Of a stretch of DNA of 64,000 nt, positions 1 to 8,347 are shown piece by piece. Below the pieces are notes generated by a model. That model saw only the letters and a program-made list of their open reading frames with translations, was not told the origin of the DNA and searched no databases. Source of the DNA: Erythrobacter sp. Its GTDB lineage: Bacteria > Pseudomonadota > Alphaproteobacteria > Sphingomonadales > Sphingomonadaceae. Every line of letters starts with the position of its first letter. Position 1 is the first letter of the stretch. Made by a program: the position numbers and the translations under genes. The DNA is taken from the NCBI RefSeq assembly GCF_030066995.1, contig NZ_JASJAP010000006.1, forward strand, positions 186,001 through 250,000. Reading direction: 5' to 3'.

Positions 1-111
1 ACTGATCGCGTGTCGTGGGCTGCGAAGCGCGCCGGCAATGGAACCGACACGGCGAGCCTCTTTCACAGGCAAGGTCGGCTGCACTTTGCCAGCGCCATCG
101 GATGGCGATAG
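1..111 (+). CDS. possible C-terminal end of an upstream gene (partial)
   Basis: The first frame is open from the window edge to a TAG at 109-111 and encodes 36 residues ending ASAIGWR. Composition looks coding (Trp, Phe and His in a plausible mix), but the fragment is too short to assign a family. It would be the 3' end of a plus-strand gene just upstream of the transporter at 193. It could equally be chance; the window edge prevents a decision. Confidence 0.35.
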   Translation, partial: TDRVSWAAKRAGNGTDTASLFHRQGRLHFASAIGWR

Positions 112-192
112 ATCAAGGCCTGACCCTCTGTTTCAACCCGGCCAAAGAGGCTTTGTGCTTTTGTCTATTCCGCGACCGGACCCGAAATCCGA

Positions 193-1659
193 ATGACCGC
201 GCGCCAGATCGGTCTTTTTGCAGGGCCGCTCATCTTTGCCGTGACCGTGTTAACCGCACCTCCGCAAGGAATGAGTGCGGGCGCCTGGATGGTCGCTGGG
301 CTGGTCGTGTGGATGGCGGCCTGGTGGATCACCGAGGCGGTTCCGATGACGGTGACAGGCCTGCTGCCCTTTATCTGGCTGCCGCTGGGCGGCGTGATGA
401 CCGCCCGCGAAACGGCCAGTGCCTATTACGCGCCGATCCTGTTCCTGCTGCTGGGCGGGGCCTTCATCGCGCTCGCGATCGAGCGCACGGGGCTGCACAA
501 ACGGCTGAGCCTTGCGATCCTGAGACTTGTCGGGGGCGATGGTGGTCAGACGCGGTTGTTGCTCGCCTTCATGATCTCCGCCGCCGTTCTCTCGATGCTG
601 ATCTCCAACACCTCGACCACGCTTATCATGATGCCGATGGCGCTTGCCGTCCTTGCTGGCGGCGCGGCGACGGATACATTGTCCGGGGCCGAGGGCGCGG
701 GTAGTCCCGGCGGCAAGCAAAGCAAGCCCAATCAGGACGGCCTTGCCGGCGCTCTGCCGATGGGGATCGCCTTTGCGGCGAGTATCGGCGGGCTCGGCAC
801 TATCGTCGGCTCGCCCACCAACGGGATCGCGGTTCAACTGCTGGACGACATGATCGGGCTGGAGATCAGCTTTGCGCAGTGGATGGTGTTCGGGCTCCCG
901 GTGGTCGCCTTCGGCGTCCCGCTCGCCGCGGCGATCATCGCTTGGGTACAGAGAGTGAGGGACCATCCCTTCGACGTCGACGCCGCTCGCGAGGCGATCG
1001 ACGACGCGGCGCCCTGGTCGAGCGCCGAGAAACGCCTCGTTCCGATCGTGGCGATCACGTTTGCGCTGTGGATGAGCCGTCTGTGGCTTTCGCCCTACCT
1101 TCCCGCCGGAAGCTGGACCGACGGCACCATCGCCATTCTTGCCAGCTTTGCGCTGTTCCTGCTGCCCGATGGCACGGGGCGGCCCCTGCTCAAATGGGAC
1201 GAAGCCAACCGCGCGCCCTGGGGCATTATCCTGATGTTTGGCGGCGGGCTGGCGCTGGCGGCGGGGATGGACGCCTCGGGCCTTGCGCGGTGGCTGGGCG
1301 AAGCGCTGCTCCCGCTTGAGGCAGTCCCGCTGCTGCTGATGACGCTGGCGGTGGTGGCGATGATCATCCTTGTGACCGAGTTTGCGAGCAACGTCGCAAC
1401 CGCATCGGGCATCATCCCGGTCGTCGCCAGCCTGGCCGCGGCGCTTGGTCTGGGCGAGGACGCGGTGTTGCTGGCGATGCCGGCGGCGTTGGCTGCAAGC
1501 TGGGGTTTCATCCTGCCCGCCGGGACCGGTCCCAACGCGATCGCCTGGAGCACCGGTCACCTCAAGATCGAGCGGTTGGCCAGCGCGGGACTGCTGCTCG
1601 ACCTGTTCGGCGCGCTGATGATTGTCGGCGTGGTGTGGGCAGTGGCGGCTTTCGTCTGA
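193..1659 (+). CDS. SLC13/DASS-family anion (dicarboxylate/sulfate-type) transporter
   Basis: 488-residue polytopic inner-membrane protein. It has the two Ser-Asn-Thr-like signatures of the divalent anion:sodium symporter family: LISNTSTT near residues 137-143 and EFASNVATAS in the C-terminal half. Each lies in a hydrophobic hairpin and forms half of the ion/substrate site in characterised members. Further family features are ITEAVP near residue 46, GSPTNGIA in the middle, and PAGTGPNAIA near the end. Length fits the family (about 450-500). Likely substrate is a C4-dicarboxylate, citrate or sulfate; the sequence does not decide. The ATG at 193 has only a weak ribosome site. It appears monocistronic. 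Confidence 0.88.
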   Translation: MTARQIGLFAGPLIFAVTVLTAPPQGMSAGAWMVAGLVVWMAAWWITEAVPMTVTGLLPFIWLPLGGVMTARETASAYYAPILFLLLGGAFIALAIERTGLHKRLSLAILRLVGGDGGQTRLLLAFMISAAVLSMLISNTSTTLIMMPMALAVLAGGAATDTLSGAEGAGSPGGKQSKPNQDGLAGALPMGIAFAASIGGLGTIVGSPTNGIAVQLLDDMIGLEISFAQWMVFGLPVVAFGVPLAAAIIAWVQRVRDHPFDVDAAREAIDDAAPWSSAEKRLVPIVAITFALWMSRLWLSPYLPAGSWTDGTIAILASFALFLLPDGTGRPLLKWDEANRAPWGIILMFGGGLALAAGMDASGLARWLGEALLPLEAVPLLLMTLAVVAMIILVTEFASNVATASGIIPVVASLAAALGLGEDAVLLAMPAALAASWGFILPAGTGPNAIAWSTGHLKIERLASAGLLLDLFGALMIVGVVWAVAAFV

Positions 1660-1832
1660 GACAAGATCCCTGACCGGACCGAAGAGCGCATCAGCACAAG
1701 TGCGGAGCGCGAGCGCGAGGACACTCGTATTCTTGCAGGATCTTGAAATGGGTCTTGTTCATCGGTCGTCGTACAGTCATGATGTAACCCGCGTCTTGGA
1801 CGGGATACGCTCTGACAGCTCTGGAGAGACTT

Positions 1833-3041
1833 ATGCCTATGTTTCATTCAACCCGGTCGCAACTTGCAAACCTTACGCGTGCTTCTGTTGTTGCCCTCGC
1901 GGCTGTGGGGGTCGTCGCGGCGCCGCTTGCTGCAGAGAGCGCGGCCATCGCGCCGCGCGCCGCGTCGCAGGCGAGCGACACCGTGTACGTCCCTGCGCTG
2001 GAGTTATCCCAGTTTCGCCCCGCCGACACTCGCAAAGAGCACACGATCGATTATTCCTACCTCGACAAAGCTCTCAAATGGTTTGTCATTCCGATGGGAC
2101 GCTCTTTGCGACAAACGGCGCCGATCGCGGAACAGCGCCTTGGAACGCGGCGGATTTATGGGCACACCTCGCGTTACCGTCTGGAAGGCAGCCGGGTCGC
2201 CTTTTCGTTCTTCGACGATGACATCCGCGCTTCGCTGACCGAATATCGCCAGGATCTGGAGCGTGTGGGCAGCGACCTTGACATCCCGAGCCTGCCGCGC
2301 AACGAGCAGCTCGCCTTCTGGCTGAACCTGCACAACGTCGCGGTTATCGAAGCGATCGCGAAGGAATATCCGCTTAGCCAACCCGCCGCTCAGACCTTTG
2401 GGTTGAACGAGGCGCCGCTTGATGATGCGAAACTGGTTACCGTTGCCGGGGTCGATCTGTCCCCGCGCGATATCCGGGAGCGGATCGTCTATCCCAACTG
2501 GACCGATCCCAAAGTCATCTATGGCTTCTGGCGCGGCGAGATTGGTGGCCCAACGCTTCAGCGCCTCGCTTTCTCCGCCGACAACGTCGACACCTTGCTG
2601 AGCCTTTCGTCCGCCGAGTTTGTCAATTCTTTGCGCGGTGTGGAGCACACCGGCAAAACCTTGCGCGTGAGCCGTATCTATGAGGAGGCCGCGCCTTACT
2701 ACTTCGAAGACGACGCAGCCTTGCGCGCGCATCTGGGCCGCCACGCAGAGGAGTCGGTCCAAAAAATCCTCGCCAAGACCGAGCGCACCATCATCAACCA
2801 ATACGAACACGACATCGCTGACCTCGTTCGCGGCACAAAGGACCCGATGTTGGACAACCTGTGGACGGAGCGTGGCATGCCGGCGATCAGGCGGCCCGTG
2901 GCCACGCGGCCCAATTACGCGATCCAGCGCCTCATGAAGGAACGCGCGATCAAGATCAATCGCACGCTGCGCCGAGGCCTGCCGGTCGGCACCGTGATCG
3001 TGGGCGGCGAAGAGGGCAAGCCGGGCAAGGAGGTCGAATAG
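1833..3041 (+). CDS. DUF547 domain exported protein
   Basis: 402 residues. Residues 1-35 form a signal peptide (charged start, hydrophobic ALAAVGVVAAPLAA stretch, Ala-rich cleavage region). The body has the hallmarks of DUF547: LAFWLNLHNVAVIEAI near the middle, then IRERIVYPNW and VIYGFWRGEIGGPTL. The family is widespread in bacteria and plants and has no established biochemical role. The protein is probably periplasmic. A strong stem followed by a short T-run at 3079-3113 ends the transcript, so this is likely a single-gene unit. Start chosen at ATG 1833 because it gives the signal peptide. Confidence 0.85.
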   Translation: MPMFHSTRSQLANLTRASVVALAAVGVVAAPLAAESAAIAPRAASQASDTVYVPALELSQFRPADTRKEHTIDYSYLDKALKWFVIPMGRSLRQTAPIAEQRLGTRRIYGHTSRYRLEGSRVAFSFFDDDIRASLTEYRQDLERVGSDLDIPSLPRNEQLAFWLNLHNVAVIEAIAKEYPLSQPAAQTFGLNEAPLDDAKLVTVAGVDLSPRDIRERIVYPNWTDPKVIYGFWRGEIGGPTLQRLAFSADNVDTLLSLSSAEFVNSLRGVEHTGKTLRVSRIYEEAAPYYFEDDAALRAHLGRHAEESVQKILAKTERTIINQYEHDIADLVRGTKDPMLDNLWTERGMPAIRRPVATRPNYAIQRLMKERAIKINRTLRRGLPVGTVIVGGEEGKPGKEVE

Positions 3042-3078
3042 ACTTCCCGCCGCGCTCAGCGCACACGCGACAAGTGAC

Positions 3079-3114
3079 AAGGGCCGGGGGGGATCGATCC
3101 TCCGGCCCTTCTTT
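3079..3114 (+). terminator. rho-independent terminator after the DUF547 gene
   Basis: Perfect 9-bp inverted repeat AAGGGCCGG (3079-3087) / CCGGCCCTT (3102-3110), separated by 14 nt and followed by CTTTAT. It lies 38 bp after the stop codon at 3041. Stem strength and position fit an intrinsic terminator. Confidence 0.75.
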
Positions 3115-3446
3115 ATATCCGATGAAAGCAAAGGTTCGAAGACTCGGTCTCGCTACCTTGCCTGCGCCGCTATCCTTGCACGTATGAGACCGCCGCGCAC
3201 ACTAGGCCGCGTCCTTGGGTGGATGCGTCCGGTCGCCCTGATCGCCGAAATCGAGTAGGCGTCGCGCGGTTCATTTCCTCGGTCCAACCGGTTGCAACTG
3301 TAACAATCGCGGGATACTCCTACAGCCAACGACGGTCAGGGGAGAGGCGCTTCTGCGGAGGTTAGAGGCGGGTGCCCTTGATGCGTCCCGTTCGGGATCA
3401 GCCCCTGCCTTCCTGGGGGCGCGCACTCAGGAAGGAGCCACTTGTC
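3115..3446 (+). promoter_or_regulatory. leader region of the PLP sulfur enzyme; SD-sequestering pseudoknot-like structure
   Basis: No gene is seen in this 330-bp stretch. Its 3' end is highly structured. TCCCG-TT-CGGGA is a small palindrome at 3386-3397. GCCCC (3401-3405) can pair with GGGGC (3416-3420). The enclosed loop contains CCTTCCTG (3408-3415), a perfect complement of CAGGAAGG (3428-3435), which includes the Shine-Dalgarno sequence for the ATG at 3447. Stem plus loop-to-SD pairing has H-type pseudoknot topology. Pairing is seen directly; regulation by a ligand is inference. It does not match the SAM-II or SAH riboswitch consensus that I know. Confidence 0.45.
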
Positions 3447-4763
3447 ATGGCCGACGCAATCGATTCAACCGACACACCCACACCGCGCCGCAAACCGAAG
3501 CCAGAAAAAACCTCCATTGGCGGGCGCGAACTCAAGCCCTCCACGCTGATGATGGGCCACGGCTTTGACCCGGCCCTCTCCGAAGGCTCTCTCAAGGCGC
3601 CGATCTTCCTCACCTCGACCTTCGCCTTCGAAAACGCAGCGGCGGGCAAACGCCATTTCGAAGGCATCACCGGCAAACGCGAGGGCGGAGCGGAAGGCCT
3701 CGTTTATTCGCGCTTCAACGGGCCCAATCAGGAAATCCTCGAAGATCGCCTGGCCATCTGGGACGGGGCCGAAGACGCGCTCACCTTCTCAAGCGGAATG
3801 ACCGCGATCTGCATCTTGATGATGGCCTATGCCAGCGCGGGCGATGTAATCGTTCATTCCGGCCCGCTTTACGCCGCGTCCGAAGGGTTCGTCTCCAAAG
3901 TGCTCTCGAAATTCGGCGTCGGCTATATCGACTTTCCCGCCGGAGCGAGCCGCGAGGAGATCGACGCCGTGCTCGAACGCGCGCGGGCGAAGGCGGACGA
4001 GGGTGGCGGCAAGGTCGCGATGATCTATCTCGAAAGTCCCGCCAACCCCACCAACGCGCTGGTCGATATCGAAGCGGTTTGCGCCGCGCGCGATGCGCAG
4101 TTGAAGAAATCCTGCCCGATCGCGATCGACAACACGTTCCTGGGCCCCCTGTGGCAGCGCCCGCTCGATCGCGGGGCGGATATCGTCGCCTATTCGCTGA
4201 CCAAATATGTGGGCGGGCATTCCGATCTTGTTGCGGGCTCGATCGCGGGCGCGAAACACTGGATGGATCCGGTGCGCGCGCTGCGCAACACGATGGGCGG
4301 CATTGTCGATCCGAACACCGCGTGGATGCTGCTGCGCAGTCTCGAGACGGTCGAACTTCGCATGGAGCGCGCAGGCCAAAACGCGGCCAAGGTGTGCGAA
4401 TTCCTGCGCGGTCATCCAAAGGTCCAGGGTCTTGGCTATCTCGGGTTTCTTGAAGACGCGCGCCAGAAGGACATTTACGATCGCCACTGCAGGGGCGCGG
4501 GATCCACGTTCAGCGTGTTCCTGAAAGGCGGCGAGGCGGAGTGCTTTCGCTTCCTCGACAGCCTCCAGATCGCGAAGCTGGCGGTGAGCCTTGGTGGCAC
4601 CGAAACGCTCGCCAGCCACCCCGCCTCGATGACGCACCTCTCCGTGCCGTCGGAACGCCGCGCGGCGCTTGGCATCACGGACAGTCTAGTCCGCATCAGT
4701 ATCGGTATCGAGGACGCAGACGATCTGATCGCCGATTTCGAGCAGGCGCTGGAGCGCGTGTGA
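3447..4763 (+). CDS. cystathionine gamma-synthase family PLP enzyme (Cys/Met metabolism)
   Basis: 438 residues, PLP-dependent trans-sulfuration fold. Seen motifs: SSGMTAI around the cofactor phosphate site, the YSRFNGPNQ loop, AIDNTF, and SLTKYVGGHSDLVAG with the Schiff-base lysine. The family includes cystathionine gamma-synthase, O-succinyl/O-acetylhomoserine sulfhydrylase and methionine gamma-lyase; substrate cannot be fixed by eye. The frame is open further upstream, but ATG 3447 has a good ribosome site (GGAAGGAG, 9 nt away) and removes a poorly conserved prefix. The stop overlaps the GTG start of the next gene (GTGTGA), so the two are translationally coupled. Confidence 0.88.
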   Translation: MADAIDSTDTPTPRRKPKPEKTSIGGRELKPSTLMMGHGFDPALSEGSLKAPIFLTSTFAFENAAAGKRHFEGITGKREGGAEGLVYSRFNGPNQEILEDRLAIWDGAEDALTFSSGMTAICILMMAYASAGDVIVHSGPLYAASEGFVSKVLSKFGVGYIDFPAGASREEIDAVLERARAKADEGGGKVAMIYLESPANPTNALVDIEAVCAARDAQLKKSCPIAIDNTFLGPLWQRPLDRGADIVAYSLTKYVGGHSDLVAGSIAGAKHWMDPVRALRNTMGGIVDPNTAWMLLRSLETVELRMERAGQNAAKVCEFLRGHPKVQGLGYLGFLEDARQKDIYDRHCRGAGSTFSVFLKGGEAECFRFLDSLQIAKLAVSLGGTETLASHPASMTHLSVPSERRAALGITDSLVRISIGIEDADDLIADFEQALERV

Positions 4764-5899
4764 AAACCGGGTGGATCAAATCCTTGATGATCGTTGCGGG
4801 GGTTTGCCTTGCCTCGGGGGGCTCAGTGGCTTCACTGGCCTCACAGACTGGCGCGCAGTTGGAAGAGAGGCTTCCCGACACGCCGCCCGCCGAGGGGCAG
4901 ACCCTGCTGAAATGGGTCGATCCGCCGGTCCTCACTTACACGATCCCCGAGGATAGGCGCGGGGACCTGTCCTCTTGCGCGAATGACTTCGAATACGATC
5001 TGCTGAGCGTTGCGGCGACGTGCTGGCCGGTGCTTGAAGCGCTGAAGCTATATACCCGGGCGGACTACGCCTTCAACGAACCGACAGGCGACAAGCTCGA
5101 AAACATGCGCGCGACCATTGGGTACGCTAACGCAACGCTGGAGCTGATCGGTAAGCCCGAATATCCACTGGAAGAATTCTTGCGCAGCAAGGCGCTCGAA
5201 CGAAAGCTCGGCGCGCACGAAAAGCTTGGGCAGTGGGAGGCCGCGCTCGCAACGAGCAAGGATTGGCTCGAGACGCTGCGCGGCGACCTGATGCGCGGCG
5301 ACGATTTCTCCCGCGCCTTTGCGCACACGCGGCATGGCGATGCGCTGCTCAGGCTCGGCCGCTCGCAGGACGCGCGCGACGATCTTGAGGTCGCCATAAA
5401 GCTGTTTGACGGGATCGATGGCGACAAAGTGGGTTGGCCGCTTTCGAACTACAGCGAAAACGTTATCAAGGACGCGCTCAGGAAAGGCGATCTTGACTAC
5501 GCCGAGCACACCATTGACCGCTATCTGGAGTTCGTTCGGGAAGAGCCGCGCGGTTTGCGTTTCGGCATCCACGATCATCTCGATCTCAAGCTCTATCTCG
5601 TGGCCGCGCGCGGCGATCGGGAACAGGCGCTCGCGCTCATTGAAGAACGCATGGAACGCCGCAGCAACAGACCACAGCGCTGTTCTGGTCTGGGCGTGCT
5701 TTTTCCGGCTGTCCTCGCCCCGCTGCGAAGGGACAAGGACGTCACCGCAGCGCTCAAGGCGCATGGCTGCGGTGAGGAGGACTTTGCGCAGATGGAGAAC
5801 GCCGCGAATCGCGGTCTTCGGGGCTTCAAGGATGAGCTGATCCTCCCCTATCGGGAGGCTACGAAAGATTCGGAAGACGCAAAAGGAAGCCAGCGATGA
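4760..5899 (+). CDS. exported protein of unknown function, helical-repeat character
   Basis: 379 residues. Start taken at GTG 4760, which overlaps the upstream stop; the frame reaches further upstream but only across the previous gene. Residues 1-30 look like a signal peptide (KTGWIKSLMIVAGVCLASGG). The mature part is Leu/Ala/Glu-rich with helix-turn-helix periodicity, e.g. HEKLGQWEAALATSKDWLE and LRLGRSQDARDDLEVAIKL. This is TPR-like, though no repeat is perfect. Several Cys residues (e.g. SSCANDF, AATCWPV) suggest a periplasmic disulfide protein. It overlaps the next gene by 4 bp (ATGA). Function unknown. Confidence 0.72.
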   Translation: MKTGWIKSLMIVAGVCLASGGSVASLASQTGAQLEERLPDTPPAEGQTLLKWVDPPVLTYTIPEDRRGDLSSCANDFEYDLLSVAATCWPVLEALKLYTRADYAFNEPTGDKLENMRATIGYANATLELIGKPEYPLEEFLRSKALERKLGAHEKLGQWEAALATSKDWLETLRGDLMRGDDFSRAFAHTRHGDALLRLGRSQDARDDLEVAIKLFDGIDGDKVGWPLSNYSENVIKDALRKGDLDYAEHTIDRYLEFVREEPRGLRFGIHDHLDLKLYLVAARGDREQALALIEERMERRSNRPQRCSGLGVLFPAVLAPLRRDKDVTAALKAHGCGEEDFAQMENAANRGLRGFKDELILPYREATKDSEDAKGSQR

Positions 5900-6729
5900 A
5901 CGATATCCAGAAACCCGTCTGCCTCGTGCTTGGCGCGGGCGCCGGCATCGGCGGCCACACCGCCAAGCGCTTTGCCGCAGGGGGCTATCACGCGGTTCTC
6001 GCAAGGCGATCGGATGAAGAAGGTCTTGCGCGCATGGTGGCCGAGATTGAGGCGGCGGGCGGCTCAGCCACCGGAACGCTGCTCAACGCGGTCGAGGACG
6101 GAACCATCGAGGAACTGGTGGAACGCGTCGAACGCGACACAGGGCCAATTGAGGCCTGCCTGTTCAACCTCGGCGCGCAGATCGGCAATCGCGCGTTCTT
6201 CGACACGCCGCACAAGGCCTTCGAACTCGGCTGGCGCATGACGACATTCGCCCTGTTCCGCCTCGCGCAGGCCATGCTCCCGGCGATGGTGGAGCGAGGC
6301 CATGGGACCTTGCTCGTCACCTCGGCAACCTCGGCGATGCGCGGGAACGCCGGCCAGCACAGCCACGCGGCGGCCATCGGAGGTCGGCGGATGTTGTGCC
6401 AGACGCTCAACGCCGAATTCGCACCCCAGGGCGTCCACATTGCGCATGTCGTGGTCGATGGCCCGGTCGACGCGCCCGACACGCTCGGACGGTTGCTGGG
6501 CGACAAGTTCGAGGCGTTCAAGGCGTCCAAGGGCGAGGACGGCGTTCTGGACCCGGCCGCGCTTGCGGAAACCTATTGGCACCTCGCGCATCAACCGCGC
6601 AGCTGCTGGAGCTTCGAGGTGGACGTGCGCCCATGGACCGACACGCCGTGGTGGAACGACAATCCCGCGCCGACGATCGACACAACGGCAGCGGAGCCGG
6701 GGTTTGGAAGGGCCAATGAATCACCCTGA
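5896..6729 (+). CDS. short-chain dehydrogenase/reductase-like protein with a degenerate active site
   Basis: 277 residues, Rossmann fold: VLGAGAGIGGHTAKRFA at residues 11-27 is the nucleotide-binding glycine motif. The region that should hold the SDR Tyr-x-x-x-Lys pair reads AGQHSHAAAIGGRR. His stands where Tyr (or Phe in some relatives) is expected and Ile where Lys is expected. The usual NNAG turn is NLGAQ. Either this is a divergent SDR subgroup using other residues or it is a non-catalytic binder. It is third in the overlapping series with 3447 and 4760. Start ATG overlaps the upstream stop. Confidence 0.78.
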   Translation: MNDIQKPVCLVLGAGAGIGGHTAKRFAAGGYHAVLARRSDEEGLARMVAEIEAAGGSATGTLLNAVEDGTIEELVERVERDTGPIEACLFNLGAQIGNRAFFDTPHKAFELGWRMTTFALFRLAQAMLPAMVERGHGTLLVTSATSAMRGNAGQHSHAAAIGGRRMLCQTLNAEFAPQGVHIAHVVVDGPVDAPDTLGRLLGDKFEAFKASKGEDGVLDPAALAETYWHLAHQPRSCWSFEVDVRPWTDTPWWNDNPAPTIDTTAAEPGFGRANESP

Positions 6730-6925
6730 CTTGGGCACAGAGAGGCTGTTCCTGCGGACACCCGTTGAAACTGATATCGCTGCGATAATCGACATTGTGG
6801 GACAGTGGGATGTTGCCCGCTGCCTGTCACATGTGCCTCATCCCTACGATGAGGACGATGTACGATACTTCATCGAAGACGTCGCATCGGTCGAAATGCG
6901 GCTTGAAAGGAGCGCTTTCCGCTAA
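6716..6925 (+). pseudogene. truncated GNAT acetyltransferase (N-terminal fragment)
   Basis: 69 residues starting MNHPDLGTERLFLRTPVETD, the typical beginning of a RimJ/RimL-type GNAT domain (TERL.LR..). Relatives run to about 170-190 residues with an acetyl-CoA loop (Q/RxxGxG/A). Here the frame stops at TAA 6923-6925 before that loop, so the cofactor site is missing. The stop lies in an inverted repeat, AGCGCTT (6911-6917) / AAGCGCT (6924-6930), shared with the convergent gene's 3' end. Probably a decayed gene truncated by a deletion. Confidence 0.6.
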
Positions 6926-7449
6926 GCGCTTAGCTTCGCCACCAACGCGCGCAGCTGCGCGTCTAGTTCTTCGTCGATCAGCCTGCCCGCCTCGGCGTCG
7001 AAGGTGTGGTTGAAGCTCGGCACGCTCAAATGCCCCACCACTTCGCCGCCGAACCTGGGCGCCCAGCGCACCGCAAAGCCCAGCACTTGATCCGCGCCCG
7101 CGCGGCCCGGTGAGGTCGCGAGCAGCGCCATCTTCTTGCCCTGCCACACATCGTCGCGCGCGCGGCTGCACCAGTCGAACAGGTTCTTGAACGCAGCGGA
7201 GTAGGTCTTGTTGTTCTCGGCAAACGAGACGAGAATTGCATCCACCGCGCCGACGCGGGCAAGGAAATCGTGCGCCTGTTGCGGGACGCCGCTCTCTTCC
7301 TCCCGGTCGAGCCGGTAAAGCGGCATCTCATAGTCGTGAATATCGAGGGTTTCGACCTCGGCAAAATCGACCATGCTGGCAGCGTAGGTCACCAGCTTGC
7401 GATTGATCGACTTCGACGAATTGCTGGCGGCAAAGGCGAGCAAGCGCAT
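6922..7449 (-). CDS. NAD(P)H-dependent FMN reductase (flavodoxin-like fold)
   Basis: 175 residues. Motifs of the NADPH-dependent FMN reductase family: the phosphate-binding loop AASNSSKSINRKL at residues 7-19, FAENNKTYSAAFKNLFDW (the central loop contacting the isoalloxazine ring), and ATSPGRAG after the fourth strand. Length matches (170-200). Members reduce FMN, quinones, azo dyes or chromate. Single gene; its 3' end is convergent with the GNAT remnant and overlaps it by four bases. Confidence 0.85.
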   Translation of the reverse strand: MRLLAFAASNSSKSINRKLVTYAASMVDFAEVETLDIHDYEMPLYRLDREEESGVPQQAHDFLARVGAVDAILVSFAENNKTYSAAFKNLFDWCSRARDDVWQGKKMALLATSPGRAGADQVLGFAVRWAPRFGGEVVGHLSVPSFNHTFDAEAGRLIDEELDAQLRALVAKLSA

Positions 7450-7488
7450 GGGGCAACTCCTTTTCGAGATCGCGTGCGAGCCTGCGGA

Positions 7489-8022
7489 TCACCCCCGCCA
7501 TTCGCGGCGTTCTTCCGTCGCTTTCAGAACCTCGTAGGCGAGATGGAGCTTCTGGAATTCCTTCGCCGCGTCCTCATCGCCTGGCTTCACATCCGGGTGC
7601 ACTTCCTTGGCGCGGGCGCGATAGGCTTTCTTGATGTCCGCAAACTCCGCGTCCGCCTCCAGCCCGAGAGCTTCGAGCGCGCGCATTTCATCGGCGCTGC
7701 GCGATCCGTCTCCCGACCCCGCCCAGCCGTAATGCGAGGCTTCCGCATAGCCCGCGCTCGTCTGACGTTCGGCCTTGGCGCGTTCTTCCTTCTCGGCCTT
7801 GTCGAGGCCTTCGAAATAATCCCACTTGGAATTGTATTCCGCCGCGTGCTTCTGGCAGAAATACCAGCGTTCATTGCTGTTGGGGGCCTTGGGCGCGGGG
7901 CAATCGCCAGGCTCGTTGCACCCCGCGCGATCGCAGATGCGCACATTGGTGGCCTCGCGCGTGGCCTCGTAACCGCGCCAGCGGGGAAAGCCCCAATCGT
8001 TCGATCGACGCGCGCGCGCCAT
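7489..8022 (-). CDS. J-domain protein with a Cys-containing N-terminal region
   Basis: 177 residues. The C-terminal 60 residues form a J domain: EALGLEADAEFADIKKAYRA, then the HPD tripeptide (AKEVHPDVKPGD) that stimulates DnaK-type ATPases, then FQKLHLAYEVLK. The N-terminal part holds CDRAGCNEPGDCPAP and YFCQKHAAEYN, a Cys/His set that could bind zinc. Having the J domain at the C terminus with a small Cys-rich N-terminal part is common among alphaproteobacterial DnaJ-like proteins. ATG 8022 is preferred over the two preceding TTG/GTG codons. Partner and client unknown. Confidence 0.85.
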   Translation of the reverse strand: MARARRSNDWGFPRWRGYEATREATNVRICDRAGCNEPGDCPAPKAPNSNERWYFCQKHAAEYNSKWDYFEGLDKAEKEERAKAERQTSAGYAEASHYGWAGSGDGSRSADEMRALEALGLEADAEFADIKKAYRARAKEVHPDVKPGDEDAAKEFQKLHLAYEVLKATEERREWRG

Positions 8023-8347
8023 CACCAAACCAGCGCAGAAGAAGGGGAGGGGATGAGCGGGCGCATCGCCTCAACCTAGTCTTGCCGAGACCGATTGGAA
8101 ACCCGTCAGAAAAATCAATTTCAAATGGGAACCTATTGCCCCCTCGCCCGGTTCTAGAGGACCGGGCGCGGCGGCTCCTCTCCCCGCCGCGTCCAAAACG
8201 GGACGACCTTGCATGAGCCGCCAGCTTACGCTTTCCAGCCTCCTATCGGCCACCGCGATGGTGTGGCTGTGCCTGGCCAGCCGCGCCGGCCTTTTGGCGC
8301 TCGCGGGCGTTTGACCGGCCCTGTCGATCACACCCTAGTTGATGACC
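8023..8347. other. intergenic region with a possible 33-residue plus-strand ORF
   Basis: This 325-bp gap between the J-domain gene and pal contains one short frame on the plus strand: ATG 8213 to TGA 8314, 33 residues (MSRQLTLSSLLSATAMVWLC then a second hydrophobic half). It could form one membrane helix but has no evident ribosome site. An A-rich stretch (8096-8125) upstream may hold a promoter. Nothing else was recognised. The small frame is low confidence. Confidence 0.3.

Noticed and set aside
3130..3200. A tRNA near a GGTTCGA sequence
   Set aside because: The TPsiC-like heptamer is present, but no matching acceptor or anticodon stems could be drawn around it.
3301..3446. SAM-II or SAH riboswitch before the PLP sulfur enzyme
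   Set aside because: The conserved core bases of those classes as I know them are not present. Reported only as an SD-masking structure.
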